Assembly (NCBI GenBank): GCA_036768485.1
Contig: JAVLUZ010000204.1
Location: forward strand, 311,001 to 375,000
Direction: 5' to 3'
DNA from: Mermis nigrescens
Lineage: Eukaryota > Nematoda > Enoplea > Mermithida > Mermithidae
DNA length: 64,000 bases
The position numbers and the translations under genes were made by a program. This document shows positions 46,193 to 59,375 of the stretch, in pieces. Position 1 is the first letter of the stretch; each line of letters opens with the position of its first letter. The notes beneath the pieces were generated by a model. It was not told the DNA's origin. It made no database searches and saw only the letters and a list, made by a program, of their open reading frames with translations.

Positions 46193-48063
46193 CTGCAGGA
46201 CTCTCAACTAGTAAAATTTTCAGCAAAAACGTGGCTGATACATTCATCCTGATTTTTTCATTAATTTCTCTGGACCTAATAACATGAGGGAAACGCAGAA
46301 GCAAAATTACAGATATCCGTGATTTTTTGCAGAAAAAAATTTTAAATTTTATATGATTCGATTGTGACCACATATAGGCGTGAGATGGAGTTGTTAGATG
46401 TCCACCAGTATCCGATATAAACCCACAATTTAATCTTCGGCGTTTCAAGATTTTACAGCTGCTGCTGACTTTGCTTGGTAGGAACCATGAACGAATGAAA
46501 GTGAAAATAGATACAAACGAATTAAATCAGCATATTTGTTATTACGAGTTATAAAGAGAGAAAACAAGAGGCTGAGTGATTTCGGTGATTAAATCTCGAA
46601 CACCAAAAAAAATAAATTAGAGGTACGCAGAACTCATTTTTTTCGTTTTTCACCGCGATGTCTCGATGCACATGATAGACAGTTTTCTTTGCTTTTTTTG
46701 TTGACTGTCAAAATTTTCAGAATTCCCAGACTTACCAGAACAATTAAAACATTTGGAAACTAGAAAGAAACTAATAATTCGAACGTATTTGACTATTATT
46801 TGCCTTTGCTTGACTCTTGAAAATCAACTACATTGAGCCCCAGTTAACGGAAGGGTTCAGGATCAGACATGCACTATGATCAAAGGGCCCTCCGCATATA
46901 AATGTGCATATAAATTCTGAAAGAGTATGTGAGCTTTAAAGCGAAAATTTTGTTATGTGCTTTTTGGGGCTTTAAGTTGATGGACACACGTTAAACATCA
47001 TTTTTAGCCATTTTGGATGATGTTTTATCTTCCTGAAGGATAAAAACATATTCTTAAGCAAAATTCAGCAAAATTTTAATAAAACAAGGTCCAGATGACT
47101 CTTTGGCGCTAAATTGTCGATTTGAGCTGAGAGAACGCTTAAACTTAGACATTTTTAACTACGTTTTTTAAATCGCAAATTTAGAGGCGATAGGCAGGAT
47201 TTTGAATATAATCACGTTATTTGGCATATAGCATAGCGTTCTTTTTGAAACCTCAATGGAATGCTTTTTACGATGAAAAAGTGTTAATTCTCCTCTTGCC
47301 AAAGAGAAAATTCTGAAATTTAGTTGTGTTTTTCGATCATAATATCAGTGCATGTGCGTGTTACATTGCATTTTTAACTTTAGCATATTCACTAGAATAC
47401 TTTAGGAATACAAAAACCTTCATGATGCTGAAAAATGCACTCTAAATATTAAGGATATTTAAATAATGTTTAACAAGGCTAGATGGAGGTGAATATATTT
47501 TTTGCGGGGATGGAAAAAAGTGCATGGGGGAGTGAATTACGACAACCTTCTTGTCTATGATCATGTATGGTCCTTATCCACGGAGCGCAGAGCGACCGGA
47601 TTAGAGAGCAAAGAGGACATCCGTAAAAATACCCAGAAACTTTAGCTTTACCTGGCTTAAATGACCCGAAGAAGTAAAATAGAAAAAGGAACTATTATAG
47701 TCTAAATTCTAGTTAATTTGTCATTATTTTTAAGTTACATGTACTCTCAATGTTGTTTTTGTCCCATGTAAGCCTCGGAGGAGCAGCGCCATCTGGGTAC
47801 AGTAGAATCAGATTGTTATCTTTGAGCTAAAATGGCTTTAGAAAGCGATGTACAAATGTGTACGGTAAAATGGCAAAAATACTTTCGTAGATCACCTCAA
47901 ATCCTCGTACAAAATTAGTTTTCTCATATAATTTTATGACTTTATTTTGACTCATCTTCCGAAAAATTTTTCCTTCGCTTTTTCTTGATGCCTAGATCCT
48001 ACTCAAGCCTTACGTGTCATAAAACCTAATGCGTTATAAACACTCAAAACTTGAATTAGTTAC

Positions 48064-48208
48064 AGGATCAGTATGCTTGCAATCGCGATTTGGCCATCTT
48101 GAAACCGCCATATGCATATATTCCTCGTAAAAGAATGCCTGCACTGGATTTTTGTCCTCGATTTGTGTTTTAGGCATCTGAGTCTGCCGTCAACATATAG
48201 CGACACAT
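48064..48208 (-). pseudogene. Copy D exon 5, frameshifted
   Basis: The acceptor (TTTTTAG) and donor (GTAACT) are kept, and it begins VSLYVDGRLRCLK as in copy C. It then loses one base, and the HMAVSRWPNRDCKH segment is found in the next frame. A 3-base insertion follows. The net +2 length leaves the wrong phase for exon 6. Confidence 0.6.
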
Positions 48209-48612
48209 CTAAAAATAAAACTTTATAATTCATCGCCTAGTAAATGAATTTAGGTATTTTTCAATTTTGATGCAAATCTTAAAAGATGCAATCAGAAAAA
48301 TTGTTCTGGAATAAAAGATTTTTTATATCCTAAATAAAGCATTCTAATAAAATTTCACATTAAAATAAGATTTCTAACATTTTTTGAATATACGACGAGA
48401 TATTGTTAATTTATAAACATTAATTAAAATATAGACAATTTTTTAACATCAATTGTTGATCGCTGATAGAAGGGCAAGAGTGAAAATGTTCGTCGATAAT
48501 ATTTGACTGAAAATAGCAATTTATATTATGTACGTTCTGTTTTAAATAATCGTAATTGAAATTTTTATTTTATTAGAATATAATTTTTATAATTAGTCTT
48601 ATATGCTTACTA

Positions 48613-48922
48613 CAATACGTGGGCGTGTGGGATGGATTTGGGGTATGCACTCCTAAGAAGTTGGAATACCCCCTACCCCCCCCATTCCAGAAATCAAAAT
48701 ACCCCCCCCCCCCAGAATTCAATTTTGAAATTTTTTCTGCTTTCTTAAGCGATTTTTTGATGTCATTGGAGAGTGCTCGATGAGATACGTCGAAAAATGG
48801 TGTTTTTTTCCACCATACAACCAGTTTTAAGACCATTTTTTAACCTTGAAAATTTTTTAACCTCCTCCCCCAGAAATTTTTCCACCCCCCTCCCTCCAGA
48901 ATTTCGGTGCTGCCCACCTATG
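48613..48922 (+). mobile_element. hAT-type MITE copy 9, right arm only
   Basis: It ends GTGCTGCCCACCTATG; the left end is degraded (CAATACGTGGGCGTG). The matching position in the left arm (about 26,700) shows continuous flank without an element, so it inserted after the arms formed. Open frames inside it are artefacts. Confidence 0.8.
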
Positions 48923-50049
48923 TAACGATAAATCCGCACTCGCAATATCATGCTCAACAACTCCTCTTAAATGCACATTTAATTTAGATTTCAAGTTGTT
49001 CAAGATTCAGAATTCGATTCCGAAATCCATAATTTTTCTTGCATGAAATATAGAACTTCAAAAGTTTTATAGTCAGTTTTGAATTCAAGAAATGTTTCGC
49101 TGCGCCAACGATTCTAGATATATCTAAAGTTTCATACGTCGTCTCTAAAAGATAATAACCAATATTATCTATTACTAAAATTTAGAAGCTTTTTGGATAT
49201 TATGTGAGTTCGCAAAAAATCATTTTCCTAATTTAAAATTGTACGCTTTAGATGTAATGCGATCATTTTAGACTTCTGAACTTTTTTTTGAAAGAGTTTT
49301 TTAAAGATAGGGTTTTCTTAGAAAGTGGTAGGAAGAGTAGATAGAGTTTTAGAACGCGCAGAAAGAGTAGAAAGAGTTTGCAGAGAAGATAGAAAGAAAG
49401 AGAAAGTCAGAATTGTACGCACTAATGCGTAATGTTTGACTTCTAAATGTCAGAAACAAATAGAAAGATTCGGAAATTGTTTATAAGACTTATTCCTGAC
49501 CGTACGAGTTAAAATGGGGAACACAGGTTGACAATAAGAACGACTGCGGTGAGGACCTCCAGAATAAATGCTGTTGACCCTCTAATTTTCTCGGAAACCA
49601 ATAAAAATTAGCTATTTTTCAAGCTACTTCTTGGCTCAAGAGTATGATTGTTCGGCGATTCAGTTCAAATAATCATTTCTGACTGCAGGTATGCATTTTT
49701 TTAATTTTATTCATTTTCTGGATTCCAAAATTTTAAGGCTCTGGAAAAAAGACATCTAAAAAACATTAGCCCTACTTTTACTGGATCCGTGATGTAGTTG
49801 CCTGTTTTTTGCAGTCTACTGTAAGGCCATAAATTCTTAAGTGGCAAGCTTCCCAGTACCCTCTTTTCTACTGCAGCACATTTTATCTTGAGCAAAAGAA
49901 AACGTATTGACCCATATTTTATTAGAAAAGCTTGATTTCATGATTTTATAACATGTGTTACGTGTGTCGCAGATCGCTTTTCTTATAGATTTTTGAAGGT
50001 CCAAATACGTTTTTTTCAATTGGTTTTCAGTTTTGTGCGAACTTAATGA

Positions 50050-51554
50050 TTGTGACTGAACTTGGCGCATGTCGGGACTTGGCGCATTTCTGAACTTGGC
50101 GCATCATCGCATGTTTGCGCATGTGACTTGTCTTACCTTGGCGCCAATCTCAATTTGGCGCCTGTCTAAAATTGGCGCATGTCTTAATTTGGCGCATGTC
50201 TTAATTTGGAGGCCCGTCGAGCTTGGTATATGTATATAATTGTTGTATCAGTTTCTATAAATAAAGGGCCTTTCTATCTCAGAATCGGTATACACTGAAT
50301 GCAAACTAAATATTTAGCTCAATAGTTATATGCACACCTGGGCCAAAATACCCCCCAGAAATCAAAATACCCCCCCCAGCATTCAAATTTTGAAAATTTT
50401 TTTCTTCGTTTTTTTCGCAATTTTTTGATGCCAAAGGATAGTGCTTGATGAGAAACGTCGAAAAATGGTGTTTTTATCGCCATTCCACCGTTTTTAAGGC
50501 CATTTTTTGACCTTCAAAAATCTTGCATCCCCCCCAGAATTTTCTTGCTGCAAACGTATGGTTATATCTTATGAATTAGCGCCAAATGGCCTTTTTTCAC
50601 GTATAATTTAATCTTGTTGAATTTTTTTCATTTTCGAGAAAATTTCTTGTTCCAATCATCTAAGAAGAAATAGCTTAATAAGTAAGGCTGAAAACGATGT
50701 TTTTGATATGTATCCAGCGTTTCTGGGCCCCAAAACAAGTACTTTAGAAAATGTTTTTCACCCCTTCCCAAAAGTTCCGTGGTGTGTGTGCATACCGGAT
50801 CTTGGATTTCCAAAAATTGGGGTGGTTCCTGGACTTTTCCGAAAACTGTTATAAAATAGGTCTAAACCTTACACGATCAAATTTAAAGTTTTTTCAGCGT
50901 TTTGCATCATATACTTTTATTCTAAATCACTTGGCGCGAAATTTTTCTCGAAACTATACGAGACTTATGCTGATTTTGGGTAGAAAATTACTAAATTTGT
51001 CTGATTTTAGCAAAAAAAGAAATAGAACAGCATTTTCGACGTCGGGACAATTTGAGAAATTTTGATCATCAGCAGTCAAAAATCATTGCAAATTATATGT
51101 CCAATCTTTATCTTGAGGGGCGGAAGCGGCCCTCTGCACCCTCCGTTAAATCCGTACTTGTGCTGTTTGCGTGTATGGCATTGGCAACCCCTAACATTCA
51201 GGAGTGGATCACTATCTATTCTGACCAGACGCTACCCAAGCCTACAGGGGCGGGCTGCCCGTTTCCTCCCCTTATGCCTACACCTCTATCCATTTTCATG
51301 CGCCAAACATAGTTATGCGCCAAGTTCGGATATGCGCCAAGCTCATACATGCGCCAAATTCAGACGTGCGCCAAGTTCAGTCACAATCGAGACCTGTAAC
51401 AATAGGCGCCAAGTTTAGATATGCGCCAAATTAAAATAGGCGCCAAGTTTAGATGGGGGCCAAGTTCATACAGGAAAACAAAAGGCGCCAAGTTTAGACG
51501 AGCGCCAAGTTCAGACATGCGCCAAGTTAAGACATGCGCCATGTTGGGATCGAA
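50050..51554. mobile_element. Foldback-like element with tandem-repeat inverted ends
   Basis: The left end (50,050-50,220) is a tandem array of about 17-bp units of the type AACTTGGCGCATGTC. The right end (51,295-51,554) is the inverted array (GCGCCAAGTTCAGACAT units). The 12-bp word CGAACTTAATGA lies directly outside both ends (50,038-50,049 and 51,555-51,566), a likely target duplication. The middle has no convincing protein frame and carries a younger MITE (50,333-50,560). It is absent from the left arm. The architecture matches Foldback/Galileo-type elements, whose inverted ends are built of short tandem repeats. Confidence 0.8.
50333..50560 (+). mobile_element. hAT-type MITE copy 10 nested in the foldback-like element
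   Basis: The ends are CACACCTGGGCC and CAAACGTATG, with GTTATATG (50,325-50,332) and GTTATATC (50,561-50,568) as flanking repeats, 7 of 8 matching. Confidence 0.9.
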
Positions 51555-51682
51555 CGAACTTAATGACATTTTTGAAATTCTCATGCTCTTGGCTACCAGA
51601 AATATGTATTTTTATTCGTTTTTGTTATCTCCCCAATGATTAGATTTACGATCTAGACCTTAGTAAGTTTAGGGTGCGTGAC

Positions 51683-51958
51683 CATAGGTGGGCAGCACCA
51701 AAATTCTGGAGGGGGGGGGGGTGAAAAAATTTCTGGGGGGGGGTGAAAAATTTTTAAAGGTCAAAAATGGCCTTTAAAATGGTGGTATGGCGAAAAAAAC
51801 ACAATTTTTCGACGTTTCTCATCAAGCTCTATCCAATAGCATCAAAAAATTGCTAAAAAGCAAAAAAAATTTTTTCTGGGGGGGTATTCTGATTTCGGGG
51901 GGGGGGGGTATTTCAACTTCTGGGGGTGCATACCCCCCAAACCCCCCACGCCCATGTG
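51683..51958 (-). mobile_element. hAT-type MITE copy 11 with 8-bp target duplication
   Basis: It starts CATAGGTGGGCAGC and ends CGCCCATGTG. TGCGTGAC occurs at 51,675-51,682 and 51,959-51,966. It lies just beside the foldback-like element in the right-arm-only block. Confidence 0.88.
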
Positions 51959-52459
51959 TGCGTGACCCCTTGGGAATAGGAGGGTTAACATCAAAAGGTA
52001 ATGCTTTTGATTTGTGTTGTACTGCACTCGTCGTGTTTAAGCCCAGAAAGTATAAAAAATGTTCGGGCTGACAATCCCATATTCCTATGTTGCACATGCC
52101 GGATGACACATAGGCTTGCAGAACCCGTATTTAAGTTTTCGAGATTTTTTCTGCTTATTCTCGATCTTTTGATGTCATTGACTACAGATGAGTGAGAATC
52201 CATAAAAAGCAATGCTATAGCTTCCCCTGTCAATGTTCTAGCACTGTTTAATCATGGTGAAATTTCGCACTCCAGACATCACAATTATACACGCTGTATA
52301 TATATGCTGAAAATATGAAGCATATTCATTAATTATCATTTAATTAATGTACAAATTAATTATTTTATCATTTTATTCATTGTATTATCTTAATGTATAT
52401 TAAATTTATTTCTTTATATGTATTTACAATTTTATTACATTTAACAAGTGATCACTTAC

Positions 52460-52734
52460 CTTCAGCTGATCTTCCCCATCCGCAAATGTGGCACACTGCG
52501 TTCAACAGCTCAACGGAATAATCTAAATCAGGTCTCGGCAAACAAATCGCCGACACATATCGATTAAAATTGATTTTTTCCGTAAACTCGACTACAGCTA
52601 AGTCATCCGTAAGGTAAGGATAGTCATAGCCGGGGTAAGCTGATATTTTTTTCACTTCTCTTCGTACGTAATGAGGCGAAATGTACCGTAAATCGTATAC
52701 GCCAAAAACAACATGGCAGTCCTTTTTCTCATAC
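52460..52734 (-). CDS. Copy D exon 4: catalytic Asp
   Basis: At 275 nt it has the same length, acceptor type and GTAAGT donor as copy C. It encodes HVVFGVYDLRY, KKISAYPGYDYPYL, TDDLAVVEF with the catalytic Asp, VSAICLPRPDL and ICGWGRSAE. Changes against copy C are mostly substitutions that keep the fold. It is open throughout. Confidence 0.88.
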
Positions 52735-53268
52735 CTAGAATTTAATCGAAAACGTGGTATAGTGAATAGTACCTGCCAGAAGTCAATAAGCTTCAGTAAG
52801 TGATCTTGGATTTAAGGTCAAGTAGCGGTACTTTGACATTTTTAAAAATTTATTTCATTTTGAGCGATGCAGACTAATTTTTTGAGTAGAGTGAAATGAA
52901 GATATACTAAATAAGAAACAATCTTAATTGACATCTTTGAAAAAGCTACATATACGACTATTCTACTGCGCACAAAAACAACATTTCTAGTGCTACAATA
53001 TGCACATCTCATCGTCTTTCACTTTAAATTAATCGCATAAATTAAGGGACTACTTTAAACCTTTCAGAGGACCGATTTCCCGATAAACATGATAAATGGC
53101 TATAGTCTGTTAAATTAAACCTTGCGGTTTTCCCTCAAGTTTTTCCACAAAAATCAGCCTACAAAAGTGGCTTGAAATTTTTATGCAGTAAAGCGGCTAT
53201 TCGTTTATAGCACTTTTGGAGCAATTTGAAATTTTTTCTAAAACTTCACAGCTAAATGAAACGGACGA

Positions 53269-53507
53269 AATAATCTATTTCACGAAACCTTGTGCATGGA
53301 AATCATTTTTTAGCACTCAAGCAAGTAGCTACAAAAGCGGCCTCTTCGCGGCCCAATGTAATAAAATTTTGCATAGCGAAACTCCATATGCTTATCACTT
53401 CCTAGCACAGTATCATAACTTTTGCTTTACTTTAAACTGCTTTCGAAATCGATATGCTTGGCTTCAGAAATTTGATCCATGCACAAGGTTTCGTGAAATA
53501 GGCTATA
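53269..53507. mobile_element. TA-type MITE shared by both arms (right copy)
   Basis: CTATTTCACGAAACCTTGTG begins a 26-bp perfect terminal inverted repeat, found again inverted at 53,476-53,503. It is the homologue of 22,330-22,570. The 128-codon open frame 53,216-53,602 spans it and is not a gene. Confidence 0.8.
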
Positions 53508-53599
53508 GGTTATTAATAGCCCTAATTTTTGCAAGGAGTATGCAGAGCATATATTTTATACTAATGATTGTGAATTCCGTTTCAAAAATTAGTCATTTC

Positions 53600-55970
53600 T
53601 AAGTAGCGTTTATTACCAAGTTTATACTGAGATGGATATCGTTAGCACGCACCTAATATATACATGAGTACCCCCAACGAATGTCTACCCCTTGTACCCC
53701 TACGGCTATACTGTGAAACTTCCATATTGTTCTGTTTTTATAAAATATAGATAATAAAAAATATTATGCGCTCTTTTTCCTCTTCTGTTCACATTCAATA
53801 CCGAATGTATAATGAGCGTGTCAAGGTATGTGCAGACGCTTCATACAATTTAATAAAATTGAATTGCAGAAAATAAAATTATCTAAAAACTCTGTTTTCT
53901 GTTTTCCGAATCTCGCATAATTTCTGACTGTGAGTGTAAATGGTGTTAAAATCTGCGAGGGCACGCCTTATTCCCGAAGTACCCTAGCATATACATGCGT
54001 TTGGAATCTGGGAGGACTTTTACGACGCAAAAGTACATTTTAGCCAATAGATCGCCAGTAATCGATAAAATTGGTCATTTTTTGTATGGCAGACCCTCAG
54101 AACTTAAGCGCTGCCTATGTATTAAGGAATGCATTGGGGGGTCGCATTCTATCTAGACTACTAGAACACTGTTCGTTGGTTTTTCTCGCTATGCCCTTTC
54201 TTAGAACAGAATGTAAAAATTTCAAAAAAATGATATGATACAAAGCGACAAACATCTAATACTTTTGAGCTAAAACATCACTAAAAACGCTCAAATCAGA
54301 ACGTTTTCTGCGATTTTTCTGAAAAATCATGCATCCTAGAGGTCATTTTTAGCTAGGTACCAAAGTGTAATTTCAATTTGATGTCTATATACCTTCGTTC
54401 CTAGACTAATTATTTTTTAATTTCTTCTAAGGATCTAAGCGAAAGATAGAATTCAAAAGTAAAGAAGATTTGGTTTAATACTACACTCGATTGCTTTGCT
54501 ATTCTATTTATTTTTTATGGGTAGCACGTTAGCACGTACCTATGTATAATATACGTGGGTAATCCTATAAGGTGTCTCCTCCTGCAGCTATAACGGGACA
54601 CATCTGGGAAGTGCGGCGTTCTTCAAAAGATAGATAATAAAGAATAACGCTGTGTTTTTGTTTTTCTTTACACTCAACACATGGCTAATATAGACATAAT
54701 TATGACAAATTTTTTTGGCAGCGCGTACACAACTTAATGTAAATAACTTACCCAGTTCAATAGCATACAAATACATAAAATAAAATTTTCTAGCAATAGA
54801 ATTTTGTTCTTTTGACTTCCGCATTAGTTCTAGAGGGGGTGTATAGAGTGTAAAAAGCTGAGGGTATAAAGATAGATTTTGGACGCGGTTTTCCGCCTTC
54901 TTTCTGTCTGCAAATAACTCCGGTCATAAATCATAAATGTTTTCTGATAGAAATGTTCTAAGACTCATGAACTACTTTCTGTTAATCTATAAAAGTTCTT
55001 ACACTCAATACGGATTTAGTGCCAGGGGTTAAAAGTTTTTAATTTAATGGATGTTGTAAAAACCAGCTTTTGTCTAAAATTTCTCGGCCAACTTTTTCTG
55101 TTTATAAGTCAAGACAAAATGAATGAAATAGAAATACGTTGAGTTTTAAGAGCTACACGCTTCAGCGCATTGCGTTTTGAAAACGACTGAATATTGACTT
55201 ACTTACGGAGGTATATACTTCGAAATCAGGGATGTAACATGAGGAGAAAAAAACACGATTCCTTCCCTTTTATGATTTTTAAATATGTCTAGTAGAATGC
55301 AGAACAAAAGGTTTTTGAGCACACAAACGTACTACGAATTTAGAGAGCTACATACTGGCTTAAATTGAATCTCATCAAACTCAATAGAGGGTTGGTTTTG
55401 GATTTTTAAAGTTTCCAATATAGTGGATGGTAAAAAATACGTTTTTGTCCCTTCTTGTTAGACAATCCGAATAGAAGCTGGAATAAGTTAAATAGGATAA
55501 AAGAAAGTACGTTTAAAGATTACACATTGCATTTAGAAGCGTTTCTCTAAACTCAATATAGAGTTAGTTATAGTTTTGAAATATGAGCTTGCTCAGCGAG
55601 AGTTGTAAATCAAGATAAATTTATAGTTTAAAATTTAAAAAAAATTGGTTCAAATTTAAGGCCTGAAGTAAAAAAATATTTTTTAATTGTTCTTGTCTGT
55701 TACCTACTCCACTTATAAATTGGATGGTGCGAATCCTTATGAAAGACGTGCATATTAGTATTTACCCATTGCTTTCGGTTGCCTTTCCTTACATCTAATA
55801 TTAAAATATTTTTGGATGTGTAAAGTCGCAACTTTAGGCTTAAACAAGACAATTTTATCAGATTTTTGTCTGTCAACTTCTCTCAATATGAGTTGGGACA
55901 CGCTCATAATGATAAGAATGTACTAAGCAATTAGGATCACCCATGCGCATAGGCGCAATAAATTACTCTA
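53600..55970. other. Intron 3 of copy D, repeat-rich part
   Basis: It contains the inverse of the left-arm ~370-bp tandem array (about 54,830-55,800) and flanking AT-rich sequence. No gene is visible. The open frame 54,588-54,824 is T/A-rich chance. Confidence 0.5.
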
Positions 55971-55979
55971 AGTATTGAC

Positions 55980-56700
55980 TTAATGTAGAGGTGAAAAGTT
56001 TGCACTAAAATATCACTTCACTTCCAGAGCATCGCAAGACGTTAATTTTTTCTTAAAATGTTCTCCGTAACGTCAGCTTCTACGAATCTGACTGATAGAT
56101 TCCTCTATATTCAGTTATTGCATAAGTCTTACACTATTCAATTATTGTAGAGATATGAGGTTTACACTAAAAACTTGTTTTATTACCAGCGTATGGCACA
56201 CACAAAATTTTTCTCCGATTGTTTTTCGTTACGTAGGATTAGGAATCTGATTGTTAGTTTTGGTTACACCCAGCCATTGTGTGAAGTTTACACTAATCAG
56301 ATATTGTTTGGAGCGTAAAGTAATCACTACAGATTTATTTTATTTCCAGAGCATCGCAAAACTAGAATTCTTTTTAGAATATTGTCATTGACGTCAGAAT
56401 TACAAACCTAATCTGTATGTTTTCTCTACGCCCAGTAGCTAAGTAAAGTTTACACTATAGACTAACTCTGGTTCCAGAGCCTTGCAAAAGGTGACATTTT
56501 TCCAAAGGGATCTCTGTAACGTTAGAATCACAAATCTGACCGTAAAACTCCTTCATACGTTGTACTTGTGTAAAGTTTACACTAAAAATTAATTTTAGTT
56601 TAAGAGCGTTGCAGAAGCTTAATTTCTATTAGACGTTCAATTCAACATCCGAATTACCAATTGGAATCTTATTGTTCTTTATACACAGCAGCAGCCTGAA
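55980..56700 (+). repeat. Tandem repeat, about 127-bp units
   Basis: Units begin GAGCATCGCAA-like at 56,025, 56,350, 56,478 and 56,605, each with a core like GTAACGTCAGAATTACAAAC and a word GTTTACACTA. It is the same family and orientation as 1,866-2,330, although the two lie in differently oriented copies of the gene. Confidence 0.65.
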
Positions 56701-56709
56701 CTTTACACT

Positions 56710-59098
56710 GTAAACAAGTGATCTGTAGGAATAAGCTGAGTTGACTTAGTTAAAAAAGAAAATCCTGATGTTTAGAACACACTTGTTCTTCACGTTTTGT
56801 AGACTGCAGTCATTATCTTGGCATGTTATCAATTTTGTTTATTGACTAATTTACTAATATCTTGCTAATTAAAAGTAGGGTACTAGCAAAGAAATGCACT
56901 CCGATAGAACAAAAACGGACTAGTATACTTGATTTAGCGGATTATAAAATACATAAAATCAGGCGATAGGAAAAATCAGCTATTTTCGAAAAAACTCATA
57001 CTGCTAAAAATGAGACTTTCTCTTCGACCAAGACGAAAATCGAAGTATAATCTGCGGTCTTTGAAAAAAAGGTGTTTTCTAAAAATATTTCTAACTGGTT
57101 TAGTAAAGAGCTTAGGAGGAATTTTTGTCCTGTGCTAAATGAGCTGATTTAGTTGGATATCAGCATCGCATTTTCATGACAATAAATAATCAGTATTCAC
57201 TTAAAGGCTCAACAGATAAATTATGACATTCAGATCATGCTGTATATTATGGTTCTACAGTTACACGTCTAATGCTAGCATGATGAGATGATTTAGGTGA
57301 ATTTTCTCTTTGCTTCGGCATTCTGAAAAAACGAGCCGTTGAAATTAATGCACTATTGTATTTTGTGCGGTTATTTCTCTTTCTTGCGCCATGTCCTGAA
57401 TTATTTGGTGCTAACCTGTTTGTGTGTGTTTAGTGACATGCCGCACTTACCATTGAAGCAGCGGTCACTCAAACTTGCCTTCAATTAAGGTTTGTAAACA
57501 ACATGATTTGTGTTTTTCTTAGATTCTGACTTATAACTTCTTTTGAAGAATAAATTGTTGAGTTTTTCTCAAACTGAAATCACAACTAACTTCTGTAGGC
57601 CACAGGATTGTAGTTTGAGTTTTGTGTTGGTTAGATGAAGTCTGATTTTTTAGCAGATTCCTATAATTTTTTGCGCGTTTAGGTCTCTTTTTCCTAGTCC
57701 CTCCTTTAATATCTTTAAGAATCCGATATTCCAAGTGTGTTCGTCCTTTTATTGTTAAATCGGACTAGTTTTTCCGCTATCTGCGTATAGGTACCTATTT
57801 CTTAGTAAGAAACGTCACTTGAAATAAGTGATTCATGAAACGGAATTTTCAATCAATACTCTGAAATACATGCTCGCAACACCCCCACTTCTAACTTAAA
57901 TTAGGCTTATCCTAGCCAGTTTATGACGTTTATCGGAAAATCGGTCTTTTGAAAAGCTTTAATGTTGTTTCTCGGTAAATTTTGCGACTAATTTGAACTA
58001 AGATATGTACATTCTAGTCATACATACCATACGGAAAAAATTAGAATAAATCAGGAACCGCGAACCTGGTGGGATTCAAAACATGTTTTAGAATCAGCTA
58101 GAAATTCTTAGTGTATTTTCCTTGCTAAAACGACCCGTTTACAGGTCTAAAATTACGACGGAATCTTAACAATAGAATTCTCAAATAAAATAAATACAAA
58201 CACAACTGTTCGCCATGAAATAGTTTTGGAAATGAGCTTGCTAAGCGGCAAGCTCATTTCAAAAATAAATATATTTGTAAAAATTACGCAACAACAAAAT
58301 TATTTTTCAACCTGTAGTGTGTTTATTTTTCCCTATAAAGTGATGGAAGTTTTATCAAATACAATGAGGTTCTATATGAGCTCACTAACAAGATTCTCTT
58401 AATGATCAATTTTCTTAAAAATACAAAATCCTTAACTTTGACGCCTGTGATTAAAGCTCAGGAGCATTTTTGTGAAGTTTAAGTTCACACTTTTCGATGA
58501 GCTGCCGAAGCAAAGCCTACCGATGGGCAAAATTTTATTGATTTTCATGACACCGATTGGGACCGAGAGTGCGCATCTTAACGGCAATCGCTCACAAACG
58601 CAGGTACCAACATTTTGGTCAGTCGTGCATGCACATGACTAAAGCTTGAGCCTTCTAATAAGGAATATCACAGAATAAAGTCGTGCAAGTAAATGAACAT
58701 GAAATTCGAGCATTCCACGAATCACATTTGTCCTAATACGAGGGAATCAAAAATTGAACTTCCTTGGGCCAAAATGATGTCAAGAATCCAAAAGTAGTAT
58801 TAACACTTAAGTAGCCCGTTCTTCAGCCTTCTGCCTCAATTTCGCGAAGAGAAATTTTCTGTATTTTGTTTGGTCTAGGCTACACATGGGCCTACGGGTT
58901 GGTAAGTTGACCCCGACCTTGAATTAACTTTCTAGATGTGTTTTCTTGCGATTTCTACCATTCATTAACCACACACAGAGACCCCCTAAATTCAACTGTT
59001 GTTCTCCTATGGTTAAGCCCTAAAGCATCCCACTGCGTGTCTAGAAATGAACCCCCTAGACCTTCCTCTTCCCGTTTAAGACGGAATAAGAGAATCAC
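56710..59098. other. Intron 3 of copy D, part next to exon 3
   Basis: I see no gene. About 57,950-58,900 pairs with the left arm (for example 58,600-58,640 with 19,170-19,220). At 58,224-58,265 lies a strong hairpin (18-base arms, one mismatch, loop TAAGCG) not present in the left arm. Confidence 0.55.
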
Positions 59099-59375
59099 GA
59101 TTCTATCCAGTGGTCGTGAAAACAATGGGCCGCCGTGATAGCCCATTTTGTTGACACGTCATGTGGCGCTGCAGTTATTAGGGAAATGCCGCAGTTTCGT
59201 TCATTTCGGTAGTATAAATGCCCGAGCCATGGTTGGCAATACGGTTCGGATACTGATGCGCCAGATAGACGTTTCGTCCTGCCGAATGAATCTGATTGCC
59301 AAATATCCCAAAAAGGTGAGCCGCATGCCTCTGGCGGTTCACCTGAGTGGACCTTTATGCTTTTACGCCGTTTTT
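59099..59375 (-). CDS. Copy D exon 3: activation site and catalytic His
   Basis: This 277-nt exon shares phases and donor (GTGATT) with copy C. It encodes EACGSPFWDI with the linker Cys, the cleavage site after TKR giving LSGASVSEPYCQPW, NCGISLI and WAITAAHCF with the catalytic His. Position 12 of the mature chain is Cys here and Ser in copy C, leaving an unpaired Cys. Antisense open frames at 59,148-59,384 and elsewhere are shadows. Confidence 0.85.

Noticed and set aside
46071..46448. 125-codon minus-strand frame taken as a whole gene
   Set aside because: Only its part 46,192-46,089 aligns with the copy C exon. The rest is intron read through, with no conservation.
49300..49420. AGAAAGAG-rich stretch considered as a CRISPR-like or regular array
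   Set aside because: Spacing is irregular, units are low-complexity purine runs, and the left arm has the mirrored pyrimidine run in the same intron. No CRISPR array occurs in this window.
53216..53602. 128-codon open frame, one of the longest in the window
   Set aside because: It spans a MITE with 26-bp terminal inverted repeats, and the same position in the left arm is not open. No domain is recognisable.
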